NCBI GenBank assembly: GCA_020055645.1
Contig: CM034546.1
Span: 110,019,375-110,083,374, forward strand
Reading direction: 5' to 3'
DNA: 64,000 nucleotides
Source of the DNA: Tomocerus qinae
Taxonomy: Eukaryota > Arthropoda > Collembola > Entomobryomorpha > Tomoceridae
Each line of letters starts with the position of its first letter. Within the stretch, counting starts at the first letter, position 1. The notes below the pieces were generated by a model. The model had not been told where the DNA came from. It searched no databases and saw only the letters and a program-made list of their open reading frames with translations. A program made the translations under genes and the position numbers. This document shows, piece after piece, positions 1 to 11,505 of this stretch.

Positions 1-28
1 ATCAATTCGAATTTAAAGGAAAAATCAG
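1..28 (+). other. 3' end of an upstream exon (probable leader of the BTBD17-like gene)
   Basis: The window opens with 28 bases ending in CAG followed by GTGAGT at 29, a near-perfect splice donor on the + strand. The next downstream coding exon on this strand begins at 306, so this is most likely the end of a 5' leader exon of that gene. It is cut by the window edge and its coding status cannot be judged. A plausible acceptor (TTAAG before GATCACC) lies near 213, and short upstream ATGs at 222 and 277 precede the main start. Confidence 0.45.
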
Positions 29-305
29 GTGAGTTTACAATTCTAAATTCAGTTTGATTCTTCATTCATCATTTTATTTGTCCAACCAACGCCTATCAAT
101 GTCATCTTACTATTAAGCACAGACATAAACTACCTATTAAATCATAAGTTGTAAGTAAGTAGTGTATGGGTTCGTAACTCTAAAATTTAAAAGACTTGTC
201 TTTATACTTAAGGATCACCACCATGTGCTAGTACAACTATACAACAATTTACTGGACTGAATATAAGGAACAAGACATGAACAAAATATCATTTTTGGAG
301 AAATA

Positions 306-3139
306 ATGTTTGCCCGATTTTCCACTATGTTTAACCCAGGTGGTGGTTCTAACAATGGTAACAATGTCCCCAATCAAGGTTCCTCTCCCAAAAAACCTTG
401 TACCAGATCTAGTCATTATTTTGACAAGAATTCGGAATCGCTGCTGCAGTCATGTCAGGTATATGCTTGTTATATTGTATGCTTGCGTATGTATACAATC
501 ATCAACATATTTACTATAATAAATATAAATAACAAGTCTAATAGTTTACTAGAAGCCAGAAATAAAATTCTTATGAATTGCAGGTGGACAACTCTGTTGC
601 AGTTATTGCCAAGATAGCAAATCTTTATGCTGAGAGGCTTATGAGTGATATAACGTTAGTAATTAATGGCGTTGATTTTCCTGCACATCGTTTAATTCTG
701 TGTGCATCATCCGATGTTTTCCAGGTACTGCTCATTGCTGTGGCACGAATAATATGTGTCACTTTAATAGTACTTTCCGATATTATGTCATGCTAACTTC
801 ATCTACAAGTTTCACTGAACTTTCACCGGTAGTTTCACCAATTCGATGCGAACTTTGAACACAATAATTTTGGTGTCTTGAACGTTTAGAATGGAGTTTG
901 CGATGTAAAAGAGAAATACTGACTGTTGTACCATAATATGGTGCAGAAAGAAACGTTTAATAATAAATTGGAAAATTCAAGACCAGACCTTCAGTTGAAT
1001 TCAATTGTTATTGACATATTTTAGGTAATGTTGATGAATCCTAACTGGAGCGAGTCTCAAGAAACTCGAGTTGTACTTCAAGAATCTCCTGAATGTGCAG
1101 AATCATTTGAATGTTTTTTGAAGTATTTATACACTGGAAAGTTAAAATTGGAGTTAACTAATGTGATGCATCTTTTAACTCTAGCTGATAAATATAATGT
1201 TAAGGTAATTAATCACTGATAATGAACAAATTTGAAATTTTTTATTAAAACGTGGTTTCATTCGGAATCTAACAACTCTTTTATTTCTAGGATTTAATTA
1301 AACTTTGTTTGGAGTATATGATACATCATATTCCAGCTGCTGCAAGTCAAAGCCAATTAATACATTGGTTCCAACATACTTCGAATTGTGGTCATGAAAA
1401 AGTAGCTGACGCTTGTAAAAACTTTATTAAATGGAATTTTGAATTGATTTCCAAAGCACACGACTTTAACCATTTAGATCTTGATTTGCTAACGTCAATA
1501 TTGTTGGAAGATGATATTGTGATCTTTGATGAATACGCATTATATTCGTGAGAAAATTCCGTGTCTTCTATTTTATGAATATTATAGGAAATTGGTATTT
1601 GTACGAAAGTAACTATAATATTATTATTTACATTTAGAATTTTAGTTTCTTGGATTAATTCCCAGCAGAATAAATTTTCTGCAGACGACCCATACTTAGA
1701 AGAAAGGATGTTACAACTTGTCCAAGAATCTATCGCTTGTGTTCGTTTTCCTATGATTTCTTCCAGGCAGTTAGGAGGTTTGTTATTTTATTATATTTAT
1801 TTAGTTTCAAATGTCATATACCAAAAAGCATCCATACAATCCGTAGACATCGCAGAAAATGTTTTTGGCAAATTTTGTCCCATTTCCTTGTAGTTTACCA
1901 TTATCTTTTTGCATTTTGTTTCTAAATGTGGACAGAGGCTGACTCAGAGTGTCCCTATATATGGTCTCTTGGTCCTCGGTCGGCTATAAATTGTAAATAT
2001 AAATAGTGATTTTAATATAATGCTTTTCTTATAAAACAGATATGCTTATAAGCCCTCTGACAAGGAAATACAAAGAGCCATTTATGGAAAAAATGGCAAT
2101 TGGTATGGCTTTTCATCATGGTTAGTACCTTTATTGATTAATTTGTATTTTAATGTGTGTATTACCCTAGGTGTAGATTCCATATTATTTTGTAGGAAAT
2201 GGAGTAGCATTCAATACATTCCCATAGCTGAACCCAAACTACAGCAACTACCTTTATATCTTCCTACATTTCTACCTTACCTCCAGTTTTCCATTTTGGT
2301 TATACATTTTGTGTACGAATAGCCAAATTATCTCACCATTGTCTGTATAGGAGTGATGGAAACGATGATGGACCTGATACTCTCTCACCCTTACAAGTCG
2401 AAGTTGTTCACTCCCAGATTGTATTGTACCGATGCATGGAGTGATTGTCTGTCCGTAGAAAATTTTCATATGATGCATCATTATCAGTCCAAAACTTTGG
2501 TCTTTTCTACTCCATTGTCATTTTCTGAAAAGGCTACCGAAAAGCAAGTTGAATGGGTTGTTGATTTTTATCCGAAAGGGGTTTGTTTTCAAAAGTGTTA
2601 TCTAATTGTATGGCAGGTATGTAATGGTGTTACCATCCTCTAAATACTGTAAATTCTAAATTCTAATGAACTTGGCATTTATTTATATTTTGTTCATTAT
2701 ACAGGGTACTGTTGAAATTCCGGAACATGTTTTACAGACAGTTCGTCTCTCCGTAGTCTGCAAATCTGACGAAGAATCCGAAGTAAGAGTACAAATTGGG
2801 GTGCTAATTGCTGGTGATCAAGATGGTGTAGAACATGTTAGAAGTGTCGTTCGTAAAAACTACATATTTTCTGATCGTGACAAAGTCCTGAATATAGAGA
2901 ATTTACTACCATATAGCGAATTAACACCATGCGCTGTTTGCAATGTAAATAGCTCTCAAAACTTAAGTTCGTCTTCGTCCCGAAGCGTGAACAATCAAAA
3001 CACTCAGTCAGGGCCCTCCCACTGTTGTGCGGCAACTACCATTGGCAGAAGTTGCTTTCTGGTCGGAAAATCTCATGAATCGCTGCGAATACGAATTGTA
3101 ATTACTCCTATGAGTGAAATCGGTAACGAATATCAGTGA
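306..3139 (+). CDS. BTBD17: BTB/BACK domain protein, BTBD17-like (8 coding exons, about 550 aa)
   Basis: Exons by frame and splice consensus: 306-458, 584-724, 1025-1204, 1291-1547, 1638-1777, 2040-2120, 2351-2616 and 2705-3139. They sum to 1,653 nt, an exact multiple of three, ending in TGA. A BTB fold spans about residues 60-160 (SDITLVINGVDFPAHRLIL, then FECFLKYLYTGKL and LLTLADKYNV). A BACK-like helical region follows at about 165-270 (LIKLCLEYMIHHI, CKNFIKWNFELI). The C-terminal third contains FTPRLY, VDFYPKGVCFQKCYLIVWQ and EIPEHVLQTVRLSVVC, then QDGVEHVRSVV. This is the tail I associate with BTBD17 rather than with Kelch or zinc-finger BTB proteins. No Kelch repeats, zinc fingers or signal peptide are visible; vertebrate BTBD17 is predicted to be secreted. 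BTB domains dimerise and often recruit Cullin-3, but no function is shown here. The start is chosen as the only ATG after an in-frame stop at 264. The exon 6/7 junction is the least certain. Confidence 0.85.
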
Positions 3140-3290
3140 AATTGCCCTGTCATAATAATTATTACTTACCATAAAAAGAGAATTACTAATAATATGAATT
3201 CCTTAATTTAAACATACCTAAATGTTATGTGAAGTAGTATACAACCTTTGCTTGAGTGCTATTTGTCTTGTCGATGCATTATTCCATATT

Positions 3291-3345
3291 ACCAAGATAC
3301 CTTTAGTGACTAATAATAATAGTCACTAAGGTAATTATCTTGCCA
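3291..3345. repeat. Stem-loop in the 3' region of the BTBD17-like gene
   Basis: TTTAGTGACTA and TAGTCACTAA pair around an AATAATAA loop. The stem extends outward, with a small bulge, through CAAGATA and TATCTTG, giving arms of about 23-26 nt. It starts about 150 bases after the BTBD17-like stop codon, so it may lie in the 3' UTR. Size and shape are compatible with a structured UTR element or a small-RNA precursor. Nothing in the sequence decides this. Confidence 0.5.
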
Positions 3346-3490
3346 TATTACCTTTGTATGTAGTTAGTAGATTATTACTACTTTATATTTATATCTCTAT
3401 TATTGTTAGATAACCCCAAATGTTCGTTAAGGTGACTGTGTATACGATTTGGGAATCTCTGGTGACTATCAAAATACATGTTAAAATTTT

Positions 3491-3806
3491 TTGCCATTCT
3501 TGATATAACTTCCAGAGTTTTATTCCGATTTTCTAATGAAGTACATTTTCGGAAAGGTAAAAACATTGGCTAGGATTTAATTTGGGAAAATTTTCGATTT
3601 TTTTGATTATTTAGCAGTAGCAATGGTTCAAAATTTTATGCGAATTTCTATCCAGATTTCATCATTAAAGTGTGACATGTATAAAAACTGAGACAATAAT
3701 CGAACATTTTCCCAAATTAAATCCTAGCCATTGCGTTTACCTTTCCGAAAATGTACATCATTAGAAAACCGGAGTAAAACTCTGGAAGTTATATCAAAAA
3801 TAGCAA
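3491..3806. repeat. Foldback (long inverted-repeat) element, two 107-bp arms
   Basis: The left arm at 3491-3597 is repeated in inverse orientation at 3700-3806. I count about 9 mismatches in 107 (roughly 92% identity) and no indels. The central spacer is about 102 bp. There is no open reading frame and no clear target duplication at the arm ends. The structure fits a foldback or MITE-type element, or an old palindromic duplication. It lies between the BTBD17-like gene and the BTB zinc-finger gene, possibly in the 3' UTR of the former. Confidence 0.8.
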
Positions 3807-4914
3807 AGAGAGTTTCATGAAAAAGGTTGAAATGTAAACTGCCTCATACTTGACCGGATGTGCAAGTCATAGAATATCCGACATTGAAGCAATGCACTGA
3901 TATCAACTTGACATGAGCTAGAGCATAGAGCTTTTTCTCTATGCCAACGCTGATGGTGCCATAATTTTCATAGTGTCATTGCTTGATCACAGTCAGTAGT
4001 AATTCGATCCCATGGTTACTGATGTCCCACCCAAGGGATAGCAGTGCAATACTCGAAATGTGTGGAAATGCAAATGTGCCTCTACGTCCAAATGTAGCCA
4101 GTTCATGGCATGAACAAATTCTTGGGCACATTGGATGAAGATTTTGCAGTGCAGATTGCTGTTGCTATTGGCTCCCTGTGTTAAATAGCTACATACCATT
4201 CAAAATTAGGAACTTCCTTGGGAACTTTCCATTTTGTTATTTTGAAGTATTGCACTATTATACTGCCCAGCGTCGAATACTGCGATTGTGTGGTTATATC
4301 TCCAGTTAGTTTTTCGGTTAGTAGGGCTATGGGTTTCGGCTACCGTTAGAAGCATATTTTTATTTGAATTTTGAAATATTTCAAAATTTCGAATTTCGAA
4401 ATAAAAGAGGAACAGCCACCTTAATATTATTATAAACATCACTAATAGCTCTAATAGCTAATAGATCTTACTTCTAGCTCTAATGATTTCCAAAAAGGTT
4501 CACTCGCTCTAAGTTGTTTTGTAAGAAGATGATTTATGCAGGTTTCGTAAATATAAATGTTAGAGAGGGAGAATATTTATTTACTCTCAGAAAAATACAA
4601 CCTGTGAAAAATATATGTATTGTTATCTGTGCTAAAGGTATTTACCTTAGTTTACCGTTAAGGTCTCATCTTAATTTTTTTGCGCATTAGATTAGAATAC
4701 GTCCTTTCATTCATGTTAGTAACTTCATAATGTTTTCGTTAACATCTTCATATCTATTGTATATTATTAGTATTAGACCTACATGTATTAACTTGGTAGT
4801 GTTGATATTTGGTAGTTCAAGTATATACTACTATAATAAAATTATGCTGTTCTGATCAAATAAATATCATTTGACTTTTGCCTTGCGTTGTCGACTTACT
4901 TGTTTTTAAGTAAC

Positions 4915-5215
4915 TTTCAGCAGACGGTTGATTCTAGAGACTTGTCTGGGCGCACATGGCCTCCATGCCCACAAGGCTGTATTGAGGGGGGTGGGCATTG
5001 GGGGCAAATGCCCCCCTCCCGAAATCCAAGAAAAGGGAAAATTTTTTCTCAAAATACCAAAAAATTTCGACTTAGGCTATTTTTCACTCATTTTGGACAA
5101 AATTAAGCCAAAATTTTTCGCGCGAGTATGCCTAATAGCTAATACATAATACATAATTAGTGTCTCGTACGTCATTGCCCCCTCCTCAAATTGACTTCTA
5201 AATACGATACTGCAT
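4915..5215. repeat. Probable transposable-element remnant with G-run/C-run hairpin
   Basis: This block is GC-richer than its surroundings. At 5000-5015 it contains the perfect hairpin GGGGGCA-AA-TGCCCCC within a longer G-rich then C-rich stretch, followed by A/T runs. Such blocks are typical of dispersed repeats in invertebrate genomes. Ends and family cannot be set from one copy. Confidence 0.35.
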
Positions 5216-5830
5216 CGACTGCATGCCCATGCAAGTCTATGTAATTTTGCATAATTTATAGTTGAGCATAAGAATGTCATAATATCTATCCTATCTATCT
5301 TAAAAAATTGTTGGGACCATGCCGAGCTCAGAAGAGTGGGTGGACGGGTCTAAGACTATATAACTTTTATATTCGACATTTTTGAGTAGTATTGTTGCTT
5401 TTGTAACTAGTAAAGTTAACTATCCTTCGGACGGGGCAGTAATTGGTCGCTTAAAATTTCAAAAAATTAATACAAGAAAGTTTTAAAATTTTCAGCTTTT
5501 TGATAAATATAAAGCCTTTATATAAATTTAACTCTACATGCACCCATCCGTGCGTAAAGCTTCCCTATTTCAATTGAAGAATATTCAAAACTGGTCAAAG
5601 AATCTCGAAAAGATTCGAAATTGATTGAAGAGTCCCGAAAGGATTCGAAAATAATCGAAGAACCTAAAATAAATTCTATGGTCAACACATAGTTAATTTA
5701 CACACATTTCTCACATACATAATAATATAATTGCCGTCGAATGTCAGTTAGCATTAAAATTTCGTAACATCGTAATAATAATAATGTTTTTGTTATGGGT
5801 AAAATGTACTAAGAAGACCATAATAATATT

Positions 5831-5897
5831 GGAATTTGGGAATGCGTTGCGTTGAAGTTCACATTCATTTTCATTCCCAAATTCCCATTGTGAACTT
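5831..5897. repeat. Two interlocked perfect inverted repeats (pseudoknot geometry)
   Basis: GGAATTTGGGAATG at 5831-5844 pairs perfectly with CATTCCCAAATTCC at 5872-5885. AAGTTCACA at 5855-5863, inside that loop, pairs perfectly with TGTGAACTT at 5889-5897, outside it. The two stems are therefore interlocked. The site lies about 500 bp upstream of the BTB zinc-finger start codon. Confidence 0.6.
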
Positions 5898-6385
5898 TAG
5901 GAACTCAAAACATAGACCACATTGGATTTGCTTATCAAAAAAGCGGGTTATTGTGTGGCGCCAGGACAAAAGTACAGTAGTACTCGCCAAGTCGCCAGCC
6001 AGACAGACACGGTTCAGGTTTTGCATTCCATGGTAAGATGTAAGATAAGAAATACTGAATACTGATAAGAAAATATATTAATTCAACTTATTTCAATGCT
6101 CAATGGTGCGTAATGTGTGAATATTATCATTATGAATTATTTTCAGTCTTACATTTGCATTTAATAATAAAATAGCAGATTTTCTAGCTCACCATCTTAG
6201 AAACTTGATTTTCTTAATTTTTTTCACCGTAATTGGTAATAGGGAAAAAATTCAGACAAAAAAGGAGGACTACAACACGATTCCACATTCTACGACGACC
6301 ACGACACGCCGTCTGTGACCTTTTCCTGTGTGAACGCTTATGGAAAATCTGCCATTTGACAAAGACAAATATCTGAATCTGGAAA

Positions 6386-9300
6386 ATGAACGGTTCCGAG
6401 TTAGAGTTGGAACAGTGGTCATGTTCTGCTTCCCCAAATAAACAGAACATTAATAAAACTAGCATAAGTAAAGTTTTGATTGGTAAGCTAAATAAGCCTT
6501 TTATTTCCAACATCCAAATCTTCCTTATCTCGTCAAGTAGATTGTTAAGCAAGAGCAAAATAAAAACTAAATATATATTTCATATTTCTATTTCCTAACC
6601 TTGCCTATTAGGTGACACCATTGCCATGAAATGTGAAAAAGAAAGTGAAGGGCTTTTGCTATTTAAACGTGTTGAAGTCAAAAAAGAAAATTCCAGGAAC
6701 GGAAAAAGCGGCTCACCCGATACAGGATATGAATCAGATAACGTTTGTCTAAGAAATGAACTAGTTGAGTCCAACAGTCATTTTGTCCGTCCAGAATTTA
6801 CTGGTACGTACTTTTGCAAAACATTATTTAATGCATATTTTTCAGTATTAGACTCATTTATGTAATTACTTAGTTAACGACTTACTCAATTCCTTTATAA
6901 ATAAAATTATTGAAATGTTTCTCGTTTGACATTATCATAGATTTTGATAGACCCTCGATATTAGGCAGTCTAATGGTGGATGAAGTAAAGCTGTCGCCGA
7001 AAGTTATAACAATAAAGGGGGATAAAAGTGTTGAAGATGAAGGGGAAGAGAATATGGTATTAGATCTGACTACCACAACAAAGAATACTCAACACGAAAA
7101 TCCGATTAGTGTTACTCCACTTGATTATACATTGTCTCCTTCTGATGAAATTAACGCAATTATGAATAGTATGTGATGTTATATATATTTTTTTATTTAT
7201 AAACAAAATAAGCATCTTAAACCTAACGACACTCATGGTGCAAGCTATTATGTTGTGTAACATATAAAGGAAAAATATGGTAACACAGACTTTAATTGAA
7301 TTTTGCCCTTTCAGATGAAGTAGAATCTTTAATTGGAGTTAGTGTACTAGAAAGTGTAATAGAAGCACGTCCTCCAATTGATACAATACTTGCGTGCTCA
7401 GATGGAAAGCTGGGAACCCATCGAATTGTGCTAACCGCTGCATCGGTGTTTTTTTATGACCTTTTTATCAGTCAGGTACTAAATTTTTGACCCATCATGT
7501 ATGGTTTATGCTTAGTATGGATGTGGTAATAAAAAACATAATAAACATCTTTTATAGAGACTTGAAGAAATCGTTGTGGTAATACTTCCTGATATCAGTA
7601 AGAAAACCATGACAAGCCTGCTGCATCTTGCGTATACTGGCCAAATGGTATATACAGAGGATGTTCAGGACGATATTTTTAGTGCAATGGAATGTCTATT
7701 CTTTGGGGATCTTGAAAAGCTAACATTATTCCCTTGTACTGTTAATAAAAGACAACCGCCTCCACCTGCAGCCGATGAAATTGGTAAAGTTTGTGTTGAC
7801 TAGCTCTGCTTTTTAGCTGAAATTATTCTTACGATATCTTCTGTGGATAAAATTCCTGAATTTCTTGTATTTTTGATTTTAGTAATAGTGGCTTCACCGG
7901 AAAAAGATTTGAAGGATAATATGAGAAATTATGACGACAAAATTTCAGATAGAGAATCTTCAACAGAAATGACGGCATGTACATCCAATGCTTCTACTGT
8001 AAAAGCCAAAAATAAAAATAAAAGTGTCATTTTGACATGTCCCCATTGTCCACGTACATTTACAAAAAAAGGGTCTCTGCAGATACACACAACAAAATTT
8101 CACCCTGAAGAATATCGGGCTACAGTTGGAGAAATGCAAATGTTGTCTTTCTGCGACATTTGCGATCGTCAGTATAAAACTGTTAGCAGAGCTATGTTTT
8201 GCTACAATCAACATGGGTTAACAAGATGTCTAAATTGCCTTGGGGTATTTCCTACAACTGAAATAAAAGACCACTATGCAACAATTCATGCCAATATCGA
8301 AGGTGACGATTTAGTTGTTAAATGCCGTTGGTGTTCACGTGCAGTGTCTGTTAAGAACAACTTAACGAATATATCGTCTCATTCAAGCGTTCATTGGCCT
8401 GGTGCTAGTTCAGGAAAACGTCAACAGGAACCAAATAAAGTTGCAAAAGATAGAAAGCGAACAAAGAATACTGCATCAGACACTTGTTCAAGAAAGGTAA
8501 CATCCCTTTCATGTTCATCCATGCAAGCGTTTGAAAGCGAGGCAACAACATCAAGCTTAAAAACTTCTAATGAAGCTACGGAATCCAAAAAACGTCACAG
8601 AAGTGGGAGCAGTGAAGACGATTTTAACTTATCGAAAACTATAAAACGAAATAACAAACAATACGCCAAAAGAACTGGAAAGCCTGTAGGTAGGGGCGGT
8701 GGATTAACTATGGAAAAAGCTACTGTGAAAGCAATAACCAATATGCAACCCCCAGCTAACACAATGTTTGTTGTCAATCATGAAAATCCAACAAAAACAA
8801 AGCCCATGGACATTACTGGTTTCCCTAAAATTGTAATTAAACTTGATTCTATAGAAAAGATAAACAAACTGATGAAAAAGTACAGAAATAGAGCCAAGAG
8901 TAAACGTAGCAAAGGTTTGGATGGAAACAGCAAAAGAAAAGGCAATGTTGAGCATCACGCGACGCCTGATAAGATTGCAGATAATGATTCGATCCAAAAA
9001 ATAAACGACACCCACTATCGAAAAGAAGAGTTGGTAAAAGAGACTGGTATTTTTTATGCGAAAGAAATAAAAGGAAAATCGTACACCTACCTCACTAAGG
9101 CAATGGACAGTGGCAAAGAGGACGCTAACAGTTCTGAAAACATTAAAGTCTTGAATTCAGTTTTAGAAAAGACAGAAGAAAGTTCAACTAAAACAGGACA
9201 TAATTTACCTAAGTTGACCCCATATCCGTATCCCATGTCATATTTTCCTGCGCGCTTTAACCAACCTCCCATAGATGATAGAGCAAGTAAATGTCTTCCA

Positions 9301-9459
9301 GTAAACTCGATAAGTAGCAAAGAAAATTGTTCCGTTCCTTCTTGGGCTAATGTCGAAAAATCGTCCACATTTTCAAAATCAGAGTATGATAATTATGCCG
9401 AAATGGAGACTGTCACATGTGCTACTAGTGCTGAAGAATCGTCACTTGATATGCCTTGA
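6386..9459 (+). CDS. BTB plus C2H2 zinc-finger protein (6 exons, about 826 aa)
   Basis: Exons: 6386-6482, 6612-6803, 6941-7168, 7315-7475, 7558-7783 and 7883-9459 (2,481 nt in frame, ending TGA). An acidic, Ser/Thr-rich N-terminus of about 180 residues precedes a divergent BTB domain at about 185-290 (PIDTILACSDGKLGTHRIVL, then MTSLLHLAYTGQM). The last exon encodes a canonical C2H2 finger near residues 354-375 (CPHCPRTFTKKGSLQIH..H). Further irregular Cys/His pairs follow near 391-412 (CDIC), 417-437 (CLNC..H..H) and 449 onward (CRWC). After these comes a long, basic, low-complexity tail with Lys/Arg clusters such as KKRHR and AKSKRSK. The architecture suggests a nuclear DNA-binding BTB-ZF regulator. 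I do not recognise an orthologue. An AATAAA signal sits at 9563-9568, 104 bases after the stop. Confidence 0.82.
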
Positions 9460-9562
9460 TATTCTTATCGTTCTGTATCATAATCTCCTCTTATCCTCTA
9501 CATATTTACAGTGATAGGTGGCCACCTCATATATGCAGCAACAGCGCAAAGATACAATTATA

Positions 9563-9568
9563 AATAAA
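9563..9568 (+). terminator. Candidate polyadenylation signal of the BTB zinc-finger gene
   Basis: AATAAA lies about 104 bases after the TGA stop at 9457-9459. It is the first canonical signal downstream. Other AT-rich copies follow, so the real cleavage site is not fixed. Confidence 0.5.
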
Positions 9569-11016
9569 TTATTTTATAATTTCACATAATACTTCAAAAT
9601 TACATTATGTAAAACTACTATTATAGTTATTATAACCTAAATCTATTTCGTAAATGCATTATATAATATATACTTTGAGATTGAATTGTAATAATGTGTA
9701 TATCTACCTATTTTGGCCGAATTTTGATCCTGTGTTTTTTTGGAAGAGTAAGTATTCCATAATTATAATGTAGAGTAGATGCAAGAATATCGAAGGCGGA
9801 AAGCATCACAGATTACCTAATGGTAAACACATCAACTCACACATAAAATTTCACTTTATTAGAATTACGATATATTTAAGATGAATATTGCTGTTTATGG
9901 CAAACAATTAATTACCTTGCTGTACCTACATCACCACAATACTAATTGCATGCATTCAGATTCAGGGCGATAGAACATTTGTAAATTTACTTGCAAACTT
10001 CCAAACAAAAAATACATAGAGGCTGATTTATGATGTCTGTATCAGTGTCACTGTTAGACTAAGATTGACTGCTTGCTTATTACCAGTATGCCAATAATTT
10101 TATATTTTTTATCTCCAAGCAGTGAGTAGCTAGCAGCAGTAGCTAAGCTATAGTGATTATGTATGAATTTTTCAAAATGAGAGTTCAAAGCAAAATGCTT
10201 TTGTGGGTATTTGTATTTGTCATTTGTAGACAAAATAAATGTATATTTATTATTGTTCCTGCGTTGATACTTAAAAAACAAAATACATATACGCTTGATG
10301 TTCCAAACTATACAATTATATAATAGTCTGCTCTGTTTTACTAATTTACCATGCAGTCAGATCTTAATTATTAATACCTAATGTAGACATACTTCATTCC
10401 TAATTCGAAGTAACTTTAAATCTACCAGACCAAAACAAATCTATCCTTAGTTCTTAGATTTTTGAAAATTAATTTTTGTATATATTTAAATATCAAATAT
10501 CTTTAGCTCATGAATTTTTTTGTGACTAGTTTGAAATTTTACAATACAGTCGGAGTCCAGTGGTTATGAAAAGAAGGGTGGAAAGACTTGTTCTATAAAG
10601 TATTTCAAGACAATGCCATTGTGTCATTATTCATTATGTAAAAATTATATTTTCTTCTGGTAGAAATAAAACATCTATTTTACAAGAAAATGTGTACTTT
10701 TTTGAGCTTTTACATCTATGATAATAGTTGATAGTTTACTTTCCATATCCGTCTAAAAAACATTGGTTTGCTAACAGCTAAAGATTTTTCATTTTCAACG
10801 TAGTAATAATTTACAGGAAAATGCAATGCATGCATAGAATTCTATGGTTAGCATGGTTAGTTTTTTAAGTGTGGTTGTGTGATTACCATATGTGTGATTA
10901 TTGAGCGCCGAAGGAATTCAAATGCTCCAATAAGAATTGTATGAAATCATCATCTGCATTGTGCATGTTGCTTTGGAAATATCGTGAACAGAATTACTGA
11001 ATGCTGTGTGGAGAGC
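9569..11016. other. AT-rich intergenic spacer
   Basis: No supported gene, repeat or RNA feature is visible here. The 75-codon open frame on the minus strand at 10054-10281 has no splice context or domain content. Confidence 0.4.
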
Positions 11017-11029
11017 GAAACTTCTAGAA
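11017..11029 (+). promoter_or_regulatory. Perfect three-unit heat-shock element upstream of the Hsp40 gene
   Basis: GAA-n2-TTC-n2-GAA is present exactly (GAAACTTCTAGAA). This is the HSF trimer-binding consensus. It lies 966 bp upstream of the Hsp40 start codon and about 65 bp before a candidate leader-exon donor at 11094, so it may be at or near the promoter. Confidence 0.6.
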
Positions 11030-11229
11030 ACTACTACAGAGCGAAGGAAGGCAAGGCAGAATACGTCAATCCAAATAACAAGGATTCTTTGCAGGTATTA
11101 CGAGTTAGCATTTCATTGTGGGATTCTCTTTGATAAGGCATTTAGCAAAGGAGAGCACTGTGTGCTGTTGTGTAGTTTTTGAATTGGCACTTCTAGTTGT
11201 TCTAATACAATTATTCATTTCCCAACTAG

Positions 11230-11305
11230 TTTACAAGCTCGGAAGACGTGCATCTGCACACTGAGGGTCAGAAAAGGCAAGAAGTGGATTATTGAATCGG
11301 CTCAG
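11230..11305 (+). other. Candidate 5' leader exon of the Hsp40 gene
   Basis: A pyrimidine-rich acceptor (CCCAACTAG, ending 11229) and a donor (CTCAG followed by GTATTT at 11306) bracket 76 bases. A preceding donor (TTTGCAG followed by GTATTA) is at 11094-11095. No coding frame is implied. This is inference from splice signals only. Confidence 0.35.
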
Positions 11306-11480
11306 GTATTTTTTATTCAGGGGGTTTGTATAGTTGTATTATTTGTGGGATATCCAATGTCTAACAATAATATTTCCGCATATTTTCCTACTTAATGATC
11401 TTGGTTATGTAGTATTACCCAACCAAATCCCTCGAGAACTAATAACTAAATAATTTATTCCTCTTATTTCATATTTGTTC

Positions 11481-11505
11481 TTCCAGAATTTTCTAGCTTC
11501 TTGAA
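11481..11505 (+). promoter_or_regulatory. Second heat-shock-element cluster overlapping a strong splice acceptor
   Basis: TTC-CA-GAA-TT-TTC at 11481-11493 is a perfect three-unit HSE. TTC-TT-GAA at 11498-11505 adds a two-unit site. The first unit coincides with a long pyrimidine tract ending TTCTTCCAG at 11486, so the same bases may instead be a leader-exon acceptor. The pairing with the site at 11017 upstream of a chaperone gene makes HSF control plausible. Confidence 0.45.

Larger units (their letters stand above)
3807..6385. other. Intergenic region with repeat remnants, no supported gene
   Basis: No reading frame here has splice logic or recognisable protein content. It holds a G/C-run hairpin block (about 4915-5215), a short two-copy repeat near 5587-5660 (GATTCGAAA and CGAA motifs spaced about 35 bp) and an interlocked inverted repeat at 5831-5897. 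The promoter of the BTB zinc-finger gene presumably lies in the last kilobase, but no core promoter motif is convincing. Confidence 0.5.

Noticed and set aside
2196-2230. Possible extra BTBD17-like exon after an acceptor at 2195
   Set aside because: Read in the required phase, it meets TAG after ten codons. The acceptor at 2350 gives a fully open, family-matching frame.
4928-4990. Peptide GLHAHKAVL resembling a BTB core
   Set aside because: The resemblance covers nine residues only, without splice signals or flanking BTB sequence, within a G/C-rich repeat remnant. Treated as chance.
7817-7882. Alternative acceptor adding 22 codons to the last exon of the BTB-ZF gene
   Set aside because: It is in frame and pyrimidine-rich, but it would leave an intron of only 33 nt, too short for normal splicing. 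The 99-nt intron ending at 7882 is preferred.
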